The notes under the pieces: generated by a model
The model's input: only the letters and a program-made list of their open reading frames with translations
Databases searched by the model: none
Told to the model about the DNA's origin: nothing
Translations under genes and position numbers: made by a program
Assembly (NCBI GenBank): GCA_017444165.1
Contig: JAFSXH010000292.1
Location: 1-7,285, forward strand
Length of the DNA stretch: 7,285 nucleotides
Direction of reading: 5' to 3'
From: a bacterium
Lineage (GTDB): Bacteria > Vulcanimicrobiota > Xenobia > Xenobiales > Xenobiaceae
Shown: one piece after another, positions 1-6,033 of the stretch
Layout: each line of letters begins with the position of its first letter
How positions within the stretch are numbered: the stretch's first letter is position 1

Positions 1-1509
1 TATGGGGCGGGTTTGGCCGTTATAAGTTCGGTGATAGGTACTTTAGTCTATGCACTGGCTATAGGTTTCGCCTTTGTCAATCGTATGGAAACTAATGCGG
101 AGATGTTCTCTAGCTTTGTGAGCTTGAGTTCGGTGCAGCTCGTTGCCAGCTATTTGTTGGCCTGGATCTTTTGCGTAGCTGCTATGGAAATAGATGACAG
201 TGTGGGCAAAGCGGCCAATTTGCAAAGAGAAAAAGATATGCTCTTCCAAGAGATTCAAACCACTCGCGAAGATAACGATAAGGCCAACGCTGAACTCAAT
301 GAGCGTGAGGGTAAACTTAAAGTTTTAAATCGTGACAATGCCAGCTTGAAGGAAGAGTTGGAGATAAGTCTTAAGCGTCTCAAAGAAGCAAGAATAACTT
401 TGCAAGATACAGAGAAGAAGGCTGAGGAGCAGGGGCGTGAAGTCTCGCAGGCCGCTCGCCGTGAGAAGATACAGATTCAGCGTCAATTAGCCATCATTCA
501 GCAACGTTTAGAGCGACAGAATCGTCTCTTTGAGGTTTCGCGCAAACTTTCTGGCAGTTTGGCTCTTTCGGAGACACTCTTGGCTTTGACTGAACAGTTG
601 CAAACTTTTTTACCTTGCCAAAGTTGTGTAATTTTCATGTTAGACGAAGTGCAAGGTCAGCGCAAACTGTTTGCTGAAGTGGCAGCTAGTCCCTTTACAG
701 ATACCTTCCGCAACTACAGTTTGCAGATAGGTGAGGGGGCGGCAGGTTATGCTGTAGCTAAGTTGCAGTCGTTTAAGATTGACGATGGCTCTGCTGAGAT
801 GGGCGATGGTACAGTTGTAACTACTGTAGTTGATAAAGAGCGCAGTGCTATGGTCGCTCCTTTAGCCATACCTGCCCAAACTATAGGAGCCGTCTACTTA
901 GGGCGAGCTGCCGATCATGCTTTTACTGAGGATGAATTGGATCTCTTGGTAGATTTCTGCGAGATGGCCAGTGTTTCTTTAGGAAATTCGCTCCTCTACC
1001 AGAGAGCCGTAAATCAAGGTTTGCGCGATCCTCTCACAGGTTGTCAGAACAGCCTCTTCTTGGAAGAGCGCATGCGCGAAGAGCTCAAGCGCGGCAATCG
1101 TTATATGTATGCCGTGTCTCTATTGCTCTTCAGTATTGATGGCTTCGAGCGCATATCTGAGAGTGTCGGTCAAGAGGTTGCCAACAATTTACTCTGCGAA
1201 TTGGTGGAAGTTGTGCGTAAAGTTACTCGAGAAATAGACGTGTTGGCACGTTTGGAGGGAGATACATTTGCCCTTTTAGTCGATCATGCAGATCGCAACC
1301 AATGTACCGATGTGGGAGATCGCATCTGTGAAGAAGTGGCTACTCACTCCTTCATTATGGGTGGACGCAGACTTAAAATTACTCTCTCTATTGGAGTCGC
1401 GGGAAGTCCGCATGACGCCGCCAACGCTGAACAACTAACAATGAGAGCCTCAACGGCCATGCAACAGGCTCAGGAGGCGGGTGGAAATCAAGTTTGTCTT
1501 TGGAAGTAG
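1..1509 (+). CDS. Membrane GAF / degenerate-GGDEF protein, probable c-di-GMP receptor (5' partial)
   Basis: The frame is open from base 1. The first possible start inside the window is a TTG at 13 with no ribosome binding site, so the gene begins upstream; residues below count from that TTG. Seen: two hydrophobic helices (about 2-22 and 37-58), a charged heptad-like coiled coil (about 66-175), a GAF-type domain (about 178-328), then a GGDEF fold starting at DPLTG (339-343). The active-site motif reads EGDTF (415-419), so the metal-binding Glu is Thr. The usual DIDxFKxIND reads SIDGFERISE (374-383), losing the first metal Asp, a Lys and the guanine-contacting Asn. The RxxD inhibitory site is intact as REID (406-409), exactly five residues before EGDTF. 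In the GGDEF family this combination indicates a catalytically dead domain that binds c-di-GMP, as in PelD, which also has membrane helices plus GAF plus degenerate GGDEF. No pel genes lie in the window, so the comparison is architectural only. Binding is inferred; loss of synthesis is fairly secure. Confidence 0.88.
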   Translation, partial: YGAGLAVISSVIGTLVYALAIGFAFVNRMETNAEMFSSFVSLSSVQLVASYLLAWIFCVAAMEIDDSVGKAANLQREKDMLFQEIQTTREDNDKANAELNEREGKLKVLNRDNASLKEELEISLKRLKEARITLQDTEKKAEEQGREVSQAARREKIQIQRQLAIIQQRLERQNRLFEVSRKLSGSLALSETLLALTEQLQTFLPCQSCVIFMLDEVQGQRKLFAEVAASPFTDTFRNYSLQIGEGAAGYAVAKLQSFKIDDGSAEMGDGTVVTTVVDKERSAMVAPLAIPAQTIGAVYLGRAADHAFTEDELDLLVDFCEMASVSLGNSLLYQRAVNQGLRDPLTGCQNSLFLEERMREELKRGNRYMYAVSLLLFSIDGFERISESVGQEVANNLLCELVEVVRKVTREIDVLARLEGDTFALLVDHADRNQCTDVGDRICEEVATHSFIMGGRRLKITLSIGVAGSPHDAANAEQLTMRASTAMQQAQEAGGNQVCLWK

Positions 1510-1536
1510 AGTTTATTTAAATTACAACTTTTAACA

Positions 1537-1564
1537 TTGACTTATTCTGGTTTTAAGTTAGAAT
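1537..1564 (+). promoter_or_regulatory. Sigma70-type promoter for the structured RNA
   Basis: A -35 box TTGACT (1537-1542) and a -10 box TAGAAT (1559-1564) are separated by 16 bp, each one mismatch from consensus. The predicted transcription start is about 1571, two or three bases before the first strand of the closing helix of the RNA at 1574. No coding start follows, so the promoter most plausibly drives a non-coding RNA rather than a protein gene. Confidence 0.7.
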
Positions 1565-1570
1565 GAGGGG

Positions 1571-1722
1571 CAAGGGTCGGATGGCGCGCAGTTTCGAACG
1601 GTGTGAGCGAGTGCCAGACGGCTAACCTGGGGAGCATGCTCTACCAAGGGAGAGGAGGTAGTACACTCCCGCTAACGTCTCGTACTACTTTCATTGTTCA
1701 CTCTAATGAAGCTATCCAACCC
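1571..1722 (+). ncRNA. Predicted structured, pseudoknotted small RNA of unassigned class
   Basis: No ORF fits this stretch, but it folds by hand into a closed architecture. The ends pair: 1574-1585 with 1711-1722 (10 Watson-Crick pairs, one G-U, one C-A mismatch). Inside are a hairpin at 1587-1605 (with a GG bulge); a helix 1616-1620 with 1676-1680 (AGACG/CGTCT); a hairpin at about 1628-1646 with a CATG loop; a stem 1648-1652 with 1666-1670 (GGGAG/CTCCC); and a 6-bp hairpin 1690-1695/1705-1710 that abuts the closing helix. The loop of the GGGAG stem holds GTAGTAC (1658-1664), which pairs perfectly with GTACTAC (1682-1688) to make a pseudoknot. A promoter places the 5' end at the closing helix. 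The 3' end is uncertain, because 1723-1786 is pyrimidine-rich then AT-rich with no hairpin/T-run terminator. I do not recognise SRP, tmRNA, RNase P or a known riboswitch core. The pseudoknot and branching argue against the rod-like 6S RNA. Confidence 0.6.
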
Positions 1723-1786
1723 GCCTTCTTCATATGATCTTTCCCCCTCTCATACAAATCTCTAATGCTGACAAAATATTAATAAA

Positions 1787-1814
1787 TTGTCAACAACTAT
1801 AGCAGGAGTATAAT
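1787..1814 (+). promoter_or_regulatory. Sigma70-type promoter for the lipoprotein gene
   Basis: A -35 box TTGTCA (1787-1792, one mismatch) and a perfect -10 TATAAT (1809-1814) are 16 bp apart. Transcription would start near 1821 and give a leader of about 65 nt before the ATG at 1887. The leader contains a small perfect hairpin, TAATC-TTT-GATTA (1858-1870), just ahead of the GGAG ribosome binding site (1878-1881). The hairpin may be incidental. This promoter makes the downstream gene independent of the RNA gene before it. Confidence 0.75.
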
Positions 1815-1886
1815 AGAGAATTATTTTTTGTCAAGGTGTAATTAAGGAATTTCTGCCTAATCTTTGATTATAGAAGTGGAGAAAAT

Positions 1887-3332
1887 ATGAATTTTTGTAC
1901 TAAATTATTGTTTTTTGCTGGATTTGTTTTGAGTTTCAGTATGGTTGGTTGTTCCAATTCGGGTGATGAGACGGGGAGTATCTCTTTTAAGATCATGAAT
2001 TCAGGTAGTCCCGCAGAACCTAATATTACTATTCCTGAAAATACAAAAACTTTGAAATTAGAACTATTTCTGGAACCTGCCGTTACGGGTAAGGCAGTTT
2101 CTTTTGTTGATTCTCCCTATACAGATTCTAAAGTGGATAAAGTAGACCTGAAGTCTGGCTTGGGCGGTGATTCTAAGAAGAATGTCACCAAGCACACTTA
2201 CTATTCTGTTACGGCTGATTTTAACGGTGGAGAGCCCACTTTGGAGTTAGATGATGTCACTGAAGGCGAATGGATAGTGCGTGTAAGTGCGCTCGATAGT
2301 GAAGGGAAGAATTTGGCGTATTATCAAGATGGTTTTAATGTCAGTTCTGGTTCTAAATCCGACAATAAATGTTGGCTGAATTCTGGTTCTGCCCCTGAGG
2401 GGTATATTTACGCTAGCAATACTTCCAATGGCACTATGACGCGTTTTAGTCTTTATAGCCATTTGTTAGAAACTTGCAAGTTGAACACTGGCAATCCCGC
2501 TTATCTCTTTGCGAAAAGTTCTGAGCCTTCTTTTAGTGATACCCTCTATGCTAGTACGGGGAGCGATCACGTTTTGAGTCTCGTTCCCAATATTTTGGAA
2601 GATAGATTTGATGTAGAAAAATTGCAATTTCCCAATAATGGAGCCTATGCTGTAGGTGGGAGTACAGCGGTTGTCTCCTTTTATAATGAGGGCTTAGTGC
2701 GCTTTTTCGATTATGAAGAGAAGAGCACGTCTTACGATTATTGTTCTACGGGTTCGGGAGCTGATTACATCAGCAGAGTTGTGGATTCTAAGTTTTGGGT
2801 ATGCAACAAAAATTCCAAAGATCTGAGCCATGTCAGTTTGGAGAGCAGAGCTTTAGTGCGCTCTAATACTCGTTTAGGCAACGATGTCGCTTTGGCTGCT
2901 GAACCTAACAGTGATGATTCTAAGATTTGGTTGATCGGTACTCGTTCAGGCAGTGGTTTTGTGCGTGCTATTAAGTCTGAGGATACGGGCGGAACTAATT
3001 GGGGTGAGTTTACTACCGCTCTGCAGAGTCCAGAGGCTCTCTATGTGGATGATAAAGAGACCATTTATGTTACTGATAACGGCAGGGGAGAGCTTGTCGT
3101 TTTAGACGGATCTAAATTAGACGATAATGGCAACATTAAGGAACTTTTTGGCAAAACTGGTGAACGCATGAAGTTACCGGGCGGTGGTGAGCAGATACTT
3201 TCTGATGGTGATCGCCTTTACATTTTACAGCGCAGCGGAGCAAAGCTCGTCGAGGTCGATCTCCACACTAAGACTATCGCGCGGAGCACCTCTTTAGGTT
3301 CTGCACCGAGGAGCATCTTGCACGTCAAGTAA
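1887..3332 (+). CDS. Lipoprotein with Ig-like N-terminal and beta-propeller-like C-terminal region
   Basis: A 481-residue exported lipoprotein of unknown specific role. The ATG is preceded by GGAG five bases upstream. Residues 1-21 form a short lipoprotein signal: Lys6, a hydrophobic core, then the lipobox MVGC with Cys22 as the lipidated residue. The next residues are Ser-Asn, not Asp, so I cannot say which membrane it stays in. Residues about 30-155 look like a beta-sandwich domain; the stretch around TEGEWIVRVSALDSEGK (125-141) resembles the Ig/FN3-like modules common in surface lipoproteins. Residues about 172-481 are a run of short strand-turn repeats such as GYIYASN, DTLYAST, ETIYVTDNGRGELVVLD and DRLYILQRSGAKLVEVD, typical of NHL/YVTN-like beta-propellers. 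These usually bind proteins, glycans or small ligands without catalysis. It has its own promoter; the gene downstream starts 35 bp after its stop. Lipoprotein status is secure, the propeller is likely, the function is unknown. Confidence 0.87.
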   Translation: MNFCTKLLFFAGFVLSFSMVGCSNSGDETGSISFKIMNSGSPAEPNITIPENTKTLKLELFLEPAVTGKAVSFVDSPYTDSKVDKVDLKSGLGGDSKKNVTKHTYYSVTADFNGGEPTLELDDVTEGEWIVRVSALDSEGKNLAYYQDGFNVSSGSKSDNKCWLNSGSAPEGYIYASNTSNGTMTRFSLYSHLLETCKLNTGNPAYLFAKSSEPSFSDTLYASTGSDHVLSLVPNILEDRFDVEKLQFPNNGAYAVGGSTAVVSFYNEGLVRFFDYEEKSTSYDYCSTGSGADYISRVVDSKFWVCNKNSKDLSHVSLESRALVRSNTRLGNDVALAAEPNSDDSKIWLIGTRSGSGFVRAIKSEDTGGTNWGEFTTALQSPEALYVDDKETIYVTDNGRGELVVLDGSKLDDNGNIKELFGKTGERMKLPGGGEQILSDGDRLYILQRSGAKLVEVDLHTKTIARSTSLGSAPRSILHVK

Positions 3333-3367
3333 GGGATTTTTTTGCTAAACGAGAAATAGGGCGCGTT

Positions 3368-4207
3368 ATGGCTGATAATACTGTTTATGAGATAATACTC
3401 GATATTGTACCAGTGCGTATGCGCCCTTGTCGCCCCTTCCAGGAAAAAATAGCCGATTACGCTCCCGATGGGCGGCGGCGTTTTGAGTGGGAGGTAATGC
3501 GCTGTGACAAGATGTTAAAAGGTGACACTAAGGTCGATGAGATCTGTGCCGATTGTGCCATTAATATCTTACAACAGGCTGAAGGTTGTCGCAGTGGCCT
3601 CTTCGGTCTGGAGTTGCTTTTAAAAGCTGTGGCCCGTCTGGCCCCTGATTCTGCCTGGGCTAATATTACTTTAAACTTAGAAAATTACTTTGGCCCTGAT
3701 AGAACTTTTGAATTGGCTGAAGATATTGCCAATATTGAGCGTGTCTTTTACGAGAGTAATTGGAAGGTCGCTCAATTGTGGGCCTACGATGAACCAGTGA
3801 TGGAGTACTTTGATGATGGTTCAGCTGTCCCGCGCTTCTATCCCTGGAACGGTGAGAACCCGCCCGAAGTTATCGCTAGTAATGAGGGCTATCAGATCTA
3901 CATGTGCGCTCACGGTATCTTAGTGCGCTCTAATTTTGAGGAATCCAGTCCTTACGTTTACAATAAGTTAGTGCGCGATGAAAGTGGTGTCTACGGCATT
4001 ACCAAAGATGGAGAAAAGGTTCCATTTAAACCCGTTATGGGCCGTTATCCAGAGTGGGATAAAGATGATCCCTACAGTTACGGCGAGTTGCGCTTTGTAG
4101 ATATGGTTGCGGGAGAGGTATTTAAAGATGCTCTTTACATGTTGATCGTCTTTACAGATATTGCTTGCAACGCCAAGACCGGTTTAAGTATTAATGTAGT
4201 GATGTGA
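3368..4207 (+). CDS. Hypothetical protein, 279 residues, cysteine-rich N-terminus
   Basis: I do not recognise this family. The ATG at 3368 has only a weak AGGG (3358-3361) as a ribosome binding site. No promoter is visible in the 35-bp gap, so it may be read from the lipoprotein transcript. No signal peptide or membrane helix is seen, so it is probably cytosolic. Five cysteines lie in the first 74 residues: Cys21 (RPCRPF), Cys46 (MRCDKM), Cys60 and Cys63 (EICADCA) and Cys74 (EGCRSGLFG), which could form a metal site or disulfides. Two more occur later (MCAHG, DIACNAK). The C-terminal half is aromatic and acidic (YPEWDKDDPYSYGELRF, about 225-244) and ends in a hydrophobic strand-like tail. Codon use is like its neighbours, with no sign of recent transfer. 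That it is a real gene is likely from its length and coherent composition; its function is open. Confidence 0.8.
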   Translation: MADNTVYEIILDIVPVRMRPCRPFQEKIADYAPDGRRRFEWEVMRCDKMLKGDTKVDEICADCAINILQQAEGCRSGLFGLELLLKAVARLAPDSAWANITLNLENYFGPDRTFELAEDIANIERVFYESNWKVAQLWAYDEPVMEYFDDGSAVPRFYPWNGENPPEVIASNEGYQIYMCAHGILVRSNFEESSPYVYNKLVRDESGVYGITKDGEKVPFKPVMGRYPEWDKDDPYSYGELRFVDMVAGEVFKDALYMLIVFTDIACNAKTGLSINVVM

Positions 4208-4253
4208 GCTCTTTCACTTCTACGTTGTAACTAGTGTGTTGTGTTTGGCAGTT

Positions 4254-4282
4254 TTGACTTTTTGCTGTATGAAGTAAATAAT
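4254..4282 (+). promoter_or_regulatory. Sigma70-type promoter for the HIT gene (and possibly the kinases)
   Basis: TTGACT (4254-4259), a 17-bp spacer and AATAAT (4277-4282) lie in the 104-bp gap after the hypothetical gene. Each box is one mismatch from consensus. The start would be near 4289, giving a leader of about 22 nt that carries a strong GAGGTGA ribosome binding site (4301-4307). No factor-independent terminator is seen before it. Confidence 0.6.
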
Positions 4283-4311
4283 AAATTTGTAAATCGCTGT
4301 GAGGTGACGAG

Positions 4312-4824
4312 GTGGGAAGTATAGATAGGTTGTGGGCTCCCTGGCGCATGGAGATGATCAAGGCTCATAAAGATGGTGATAAAGGCTGTTTCCTCTGCAC
4401 TAAGCACGCCCAGGATGATGATAAGACTAACCTGGTCTTAGAGCGGGGTAAGACCTGTTACTGTTTGATGAATCTTTACCCTTACACGAATTGTCATCTC
4501 ATGGTTGTGCCTTATCGCCATACGGGCAACTTTGCCGATCTCAACGCTGAAGAGTTAGAGGAGATCATGCTCATGACCCAACGCTGGATCGAGATCACTA
4601 AAGAGTGTGCCCACCCTGAAGGTTTCAATGTGGGCATGAATATTGGTCGCGTGGCGGGGGCTGGTATGGCCGCTCATTTGCACATGCACATAGTTCCGCG
4701 CTGGAACGGGGACACTAATTTTATGACCGTCTTAAGTGGTGATCGCGTGATCAACCAAGCCCTGGAAGAGACTTGGGAAGAGTTAAAAGAGGGGCTAGAA
4801 AAATTCGCAATGCGTAATTGTTGA
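4312..4824 (+). CDS. HIT-family hydrolase, Ap4A phosphorylase-like
   Basis: A 170-residue cytosolic protein of the histidine-triad superfamily, which cleaves nucleoside phosphate linkages through a covalent nucleotidyl-histidine. The triad is HLHMHIVPRW (122-131), with His124 the expected nucleophile by analogy to Fhit. The N-terminal LWAPWRMEMI (7-16), the central LYPYTNCHLMVVPYRH (55-70), GFNVGMNIGRVAGAGMAAH (104-122) and the post-triad WNGDTNFM (131-138) are hallmarks of the bacterial/actinobacterial Ap4A phosphorylase branch (Rv2613c type), so dinucleoside polyphosphates are the likely substrate. Cys26 and Cys29 (GCFLC) may belong to the zinc site seen in part of the family. The length is normal. 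The start is GTG, chosen because GAGGTGA sits just upstream and the WAPWR motif follows at once. It has its own promoter, and the first kinase gene begins 51 bp after its stop. Family assignment is secure; the exact substrate is inferred. Confidence 0.93.
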   Translation: MGSIDRLWAPWRMEMIKAHKDGDKGCFLCTKHAQDDDKTNLVLERGKTCYCLMNLYPYTNCHLMVVPYRHTGNFADLNAEELEEIMLMTQRWIEITKECAHPEGFNVGMNIGRVAGAGMAAHLHMHIVPRWNGDTNFMTVLSGDRVINQALEETWEELKEGLEKFAMRNC

Positions 4825-4875
4825 ATGTGTTCATCGTTGTAATTTTATCGAATGGGTTGTTTAAGGGGATGAGTA

Positions 4876-6012
4876 ATGAAGATAGGTCTTTATGAAATAA
4901 CGCAAGAGTTAGGCCGGGGCAGTATGGGAGTTGTCTATAAAGGATATCATTCCCTGTTGAAGCGTCAAGTAGCCATAAAAACGATACTCCCTGATAAAGA
5001 TAAGGGCATAAGCAAATCGAGTATAGACCGTTTTTTGCTTGAGGCGCAGGCTTTAGCTCAGCTGGACCACGCTAATATCATAAAGATTCATGACATTGGT
5101 TTACATGACGATTCTCTGCTTTTTATAGTCATGGAATATGTAGACGGATTTTCTTTAGATGAATTAATTGATAACAGAGTTCCAGACACAGAAACTATAG
5201 AAAAACGCGAGCACCTTTTCGAACAGATTTTGGAGGCTGTGCAGTATGCTCACAAGCATGGTGTTGTTCACCGTGATTTGAAACCTGGCAATATCATGGT
5301 TAATAACGGTCAGGTCAAAATTATTGATTTTGGCTTGGCGTTTTTGAATGATGAGCATAATTTAACTAAAAAGGGTGACTCCTTTAGTACATCGTGTTAC
5401 TGTTCTCCAGAGCATATAACCAATTTTAAAGAGACTGATGAGCGCACTGATATTTACTCTCTAGGGGCGATATTGTTCAAGATGCTCACTGGTCGTTTAC
5501 CTTTTGAGGTAGAGAATGGTGATTTAGATGATATGCTTGATCGCTTGGTTAAGAGTCCGCCTCCCTCTCCCATAATATATAATTCCAGGATACCTGAACC
5601 GTTAGCAAAGCTCACTTTGCGCTGTTTGCAAAAATCAAAAGAAGATCGTTTTCAAAACTTGAGTGAGTTGCGGGCTAGTTTCGAGGATTGCATCTATGGT
5701 ACTTGCAGGGGATTGGCTTCTTTGACGACTACAGGTGGTCAGGTGTTTATTGTTGCTCAAGGAAAGTCCGATATTTTTATAGGGCGTAGCAGTTCAGCAG
5801 ACATTAATCTCAAAGAGGTGGATCCAGAGCGACGTATCTCTCGCCGTCACGGTCAGATTATCCATAAAGATGGGCATTATTTTTACAAAGACTTGGGTTC
5901 TAGTAATGGTTCTTATCTCAACGGAGTTAAGCTTGCTTCTGATGAGTTGCCTGAACTGCATAAGGGTGATCATTTGCGTTTAGGTCGTACGGAGTTTATC
6001 TTTAAAGTTTAG
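4876..6012 (+). CDS. Ser/Thr protein kinase with C-terminal FHA domain
   Basis: A 378-residue soluble Hanks-type kinase that should phosphorylate protein Ser/Thr residues. All key elements are present: glycine loop LGRGSMGVVYKG (12-23), ATP-anchoring Lys35 in VAIK, the helix-C Glu56, catalytic HRDLKPGN (132-139, an RD kinase), DFG (151-153), an SPE motif (177-179) and DERTDIYSLG (188-197). The activation segment carries Thr164 and Thr172 as possible autophosphorylation sites. Residues about 298-376 are an FHA phosphothreonine-binding domain, with GRS (303-305), SRRHG (322-326) and LGSSNGSYLNG (340-350). No membrane helix or PASTA repeats are present, unlike PknB. The ATG follows AAGGGGA by six bases. 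A second kinase gene starts 21 bp after the stop, so the two are very probably co-transcribed; the FHA may dock its own or its partner's phosphothreonines (inference). Confidence 0.95.
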   Translation: MKIGLYEITQELGRGSMGVVYKGYHSLLKRQVAIKTILPDKDKGISKSSIDRFLLEAQALAQLDHANIIKIHDIGLHDDSLLFIVMEYVDGFSLDELIDNRVPDTETIEKREHLFEQILEAVQYAHKHGVVHRDLKPGNIMVNNGQVKIIDFGLAFLNDEHNLTKKGDSFSTSCYCSPEHITNFKETDERTDIYSLGAILFKMLTGRLPFEVENGDLDDMLDRLVKSPPPSPIIYNSRIPEPLAKLTLRCLQKSKEDRFQNLSELRASFEDCIYGTCRGLASLTTTGGQVFIVAQGKSDIFIGRSSSADINLKEVDPERRISRRHGQIIHKDGHYFYKDLGSSNGSYLNGVKLASDELPELHKGDHLRLGRTEFIFKV

Positions 6013-6033
6013 GAAATTTCTGAAGTAAAGACA

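Noticed and set aside
43..258. Minus-strand ORFs at 43-258, 2247-2462 and 5164-5358
   Set aside because: Each is wholly inside a well-supported + strand gene, with no ribosome binding site and no family features.
1566..1670. tRNA-like signals on the minus strand (GGTAGAGC and GTTCGAA read in the reverse complement of 1591-1647)
   Set aside because: The spacing would need a long variable arm. The anticodon stem does not pair, the T-stem has two mismatches, and no acceptor stem partner is found, so no tRNA fits.
1571..1722. 6S RNA as the identity of the structured RNA (size fits; GAGCATGCTC also occurs in E. coli 6S)
   Set aside because: The shared decamer is a simple palindrome. 6S is an unbranched rod with a central bubble, whereas this fold is branched with a pseudoknot.
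3337..3343. A run of seven T after the lipoprotein stop as a factor-independent terminator
   Set aside because: No stable GC-rich hairpin immediately precedes it; only a 4-bp TGCA pairing about 20 bases upstream.
2853..3934. A 15-bp exact repeat, TTAGTGCGCTCTAAT, at 2853-2867 and 3920-3934
   Set aside because: Both copies encode the peptide LVRSN in unrelated genes; TTA-GTG-CGC is simply a favoured codon run here, also seen in part elsewhere.
4818..4850. A promoter before the first kinase gene (TTGTTG with TGTAAT)
   Set aside because: The spacer is only 14 bp and the boxes are poor, so read-through from the HIT promoter is more likely.
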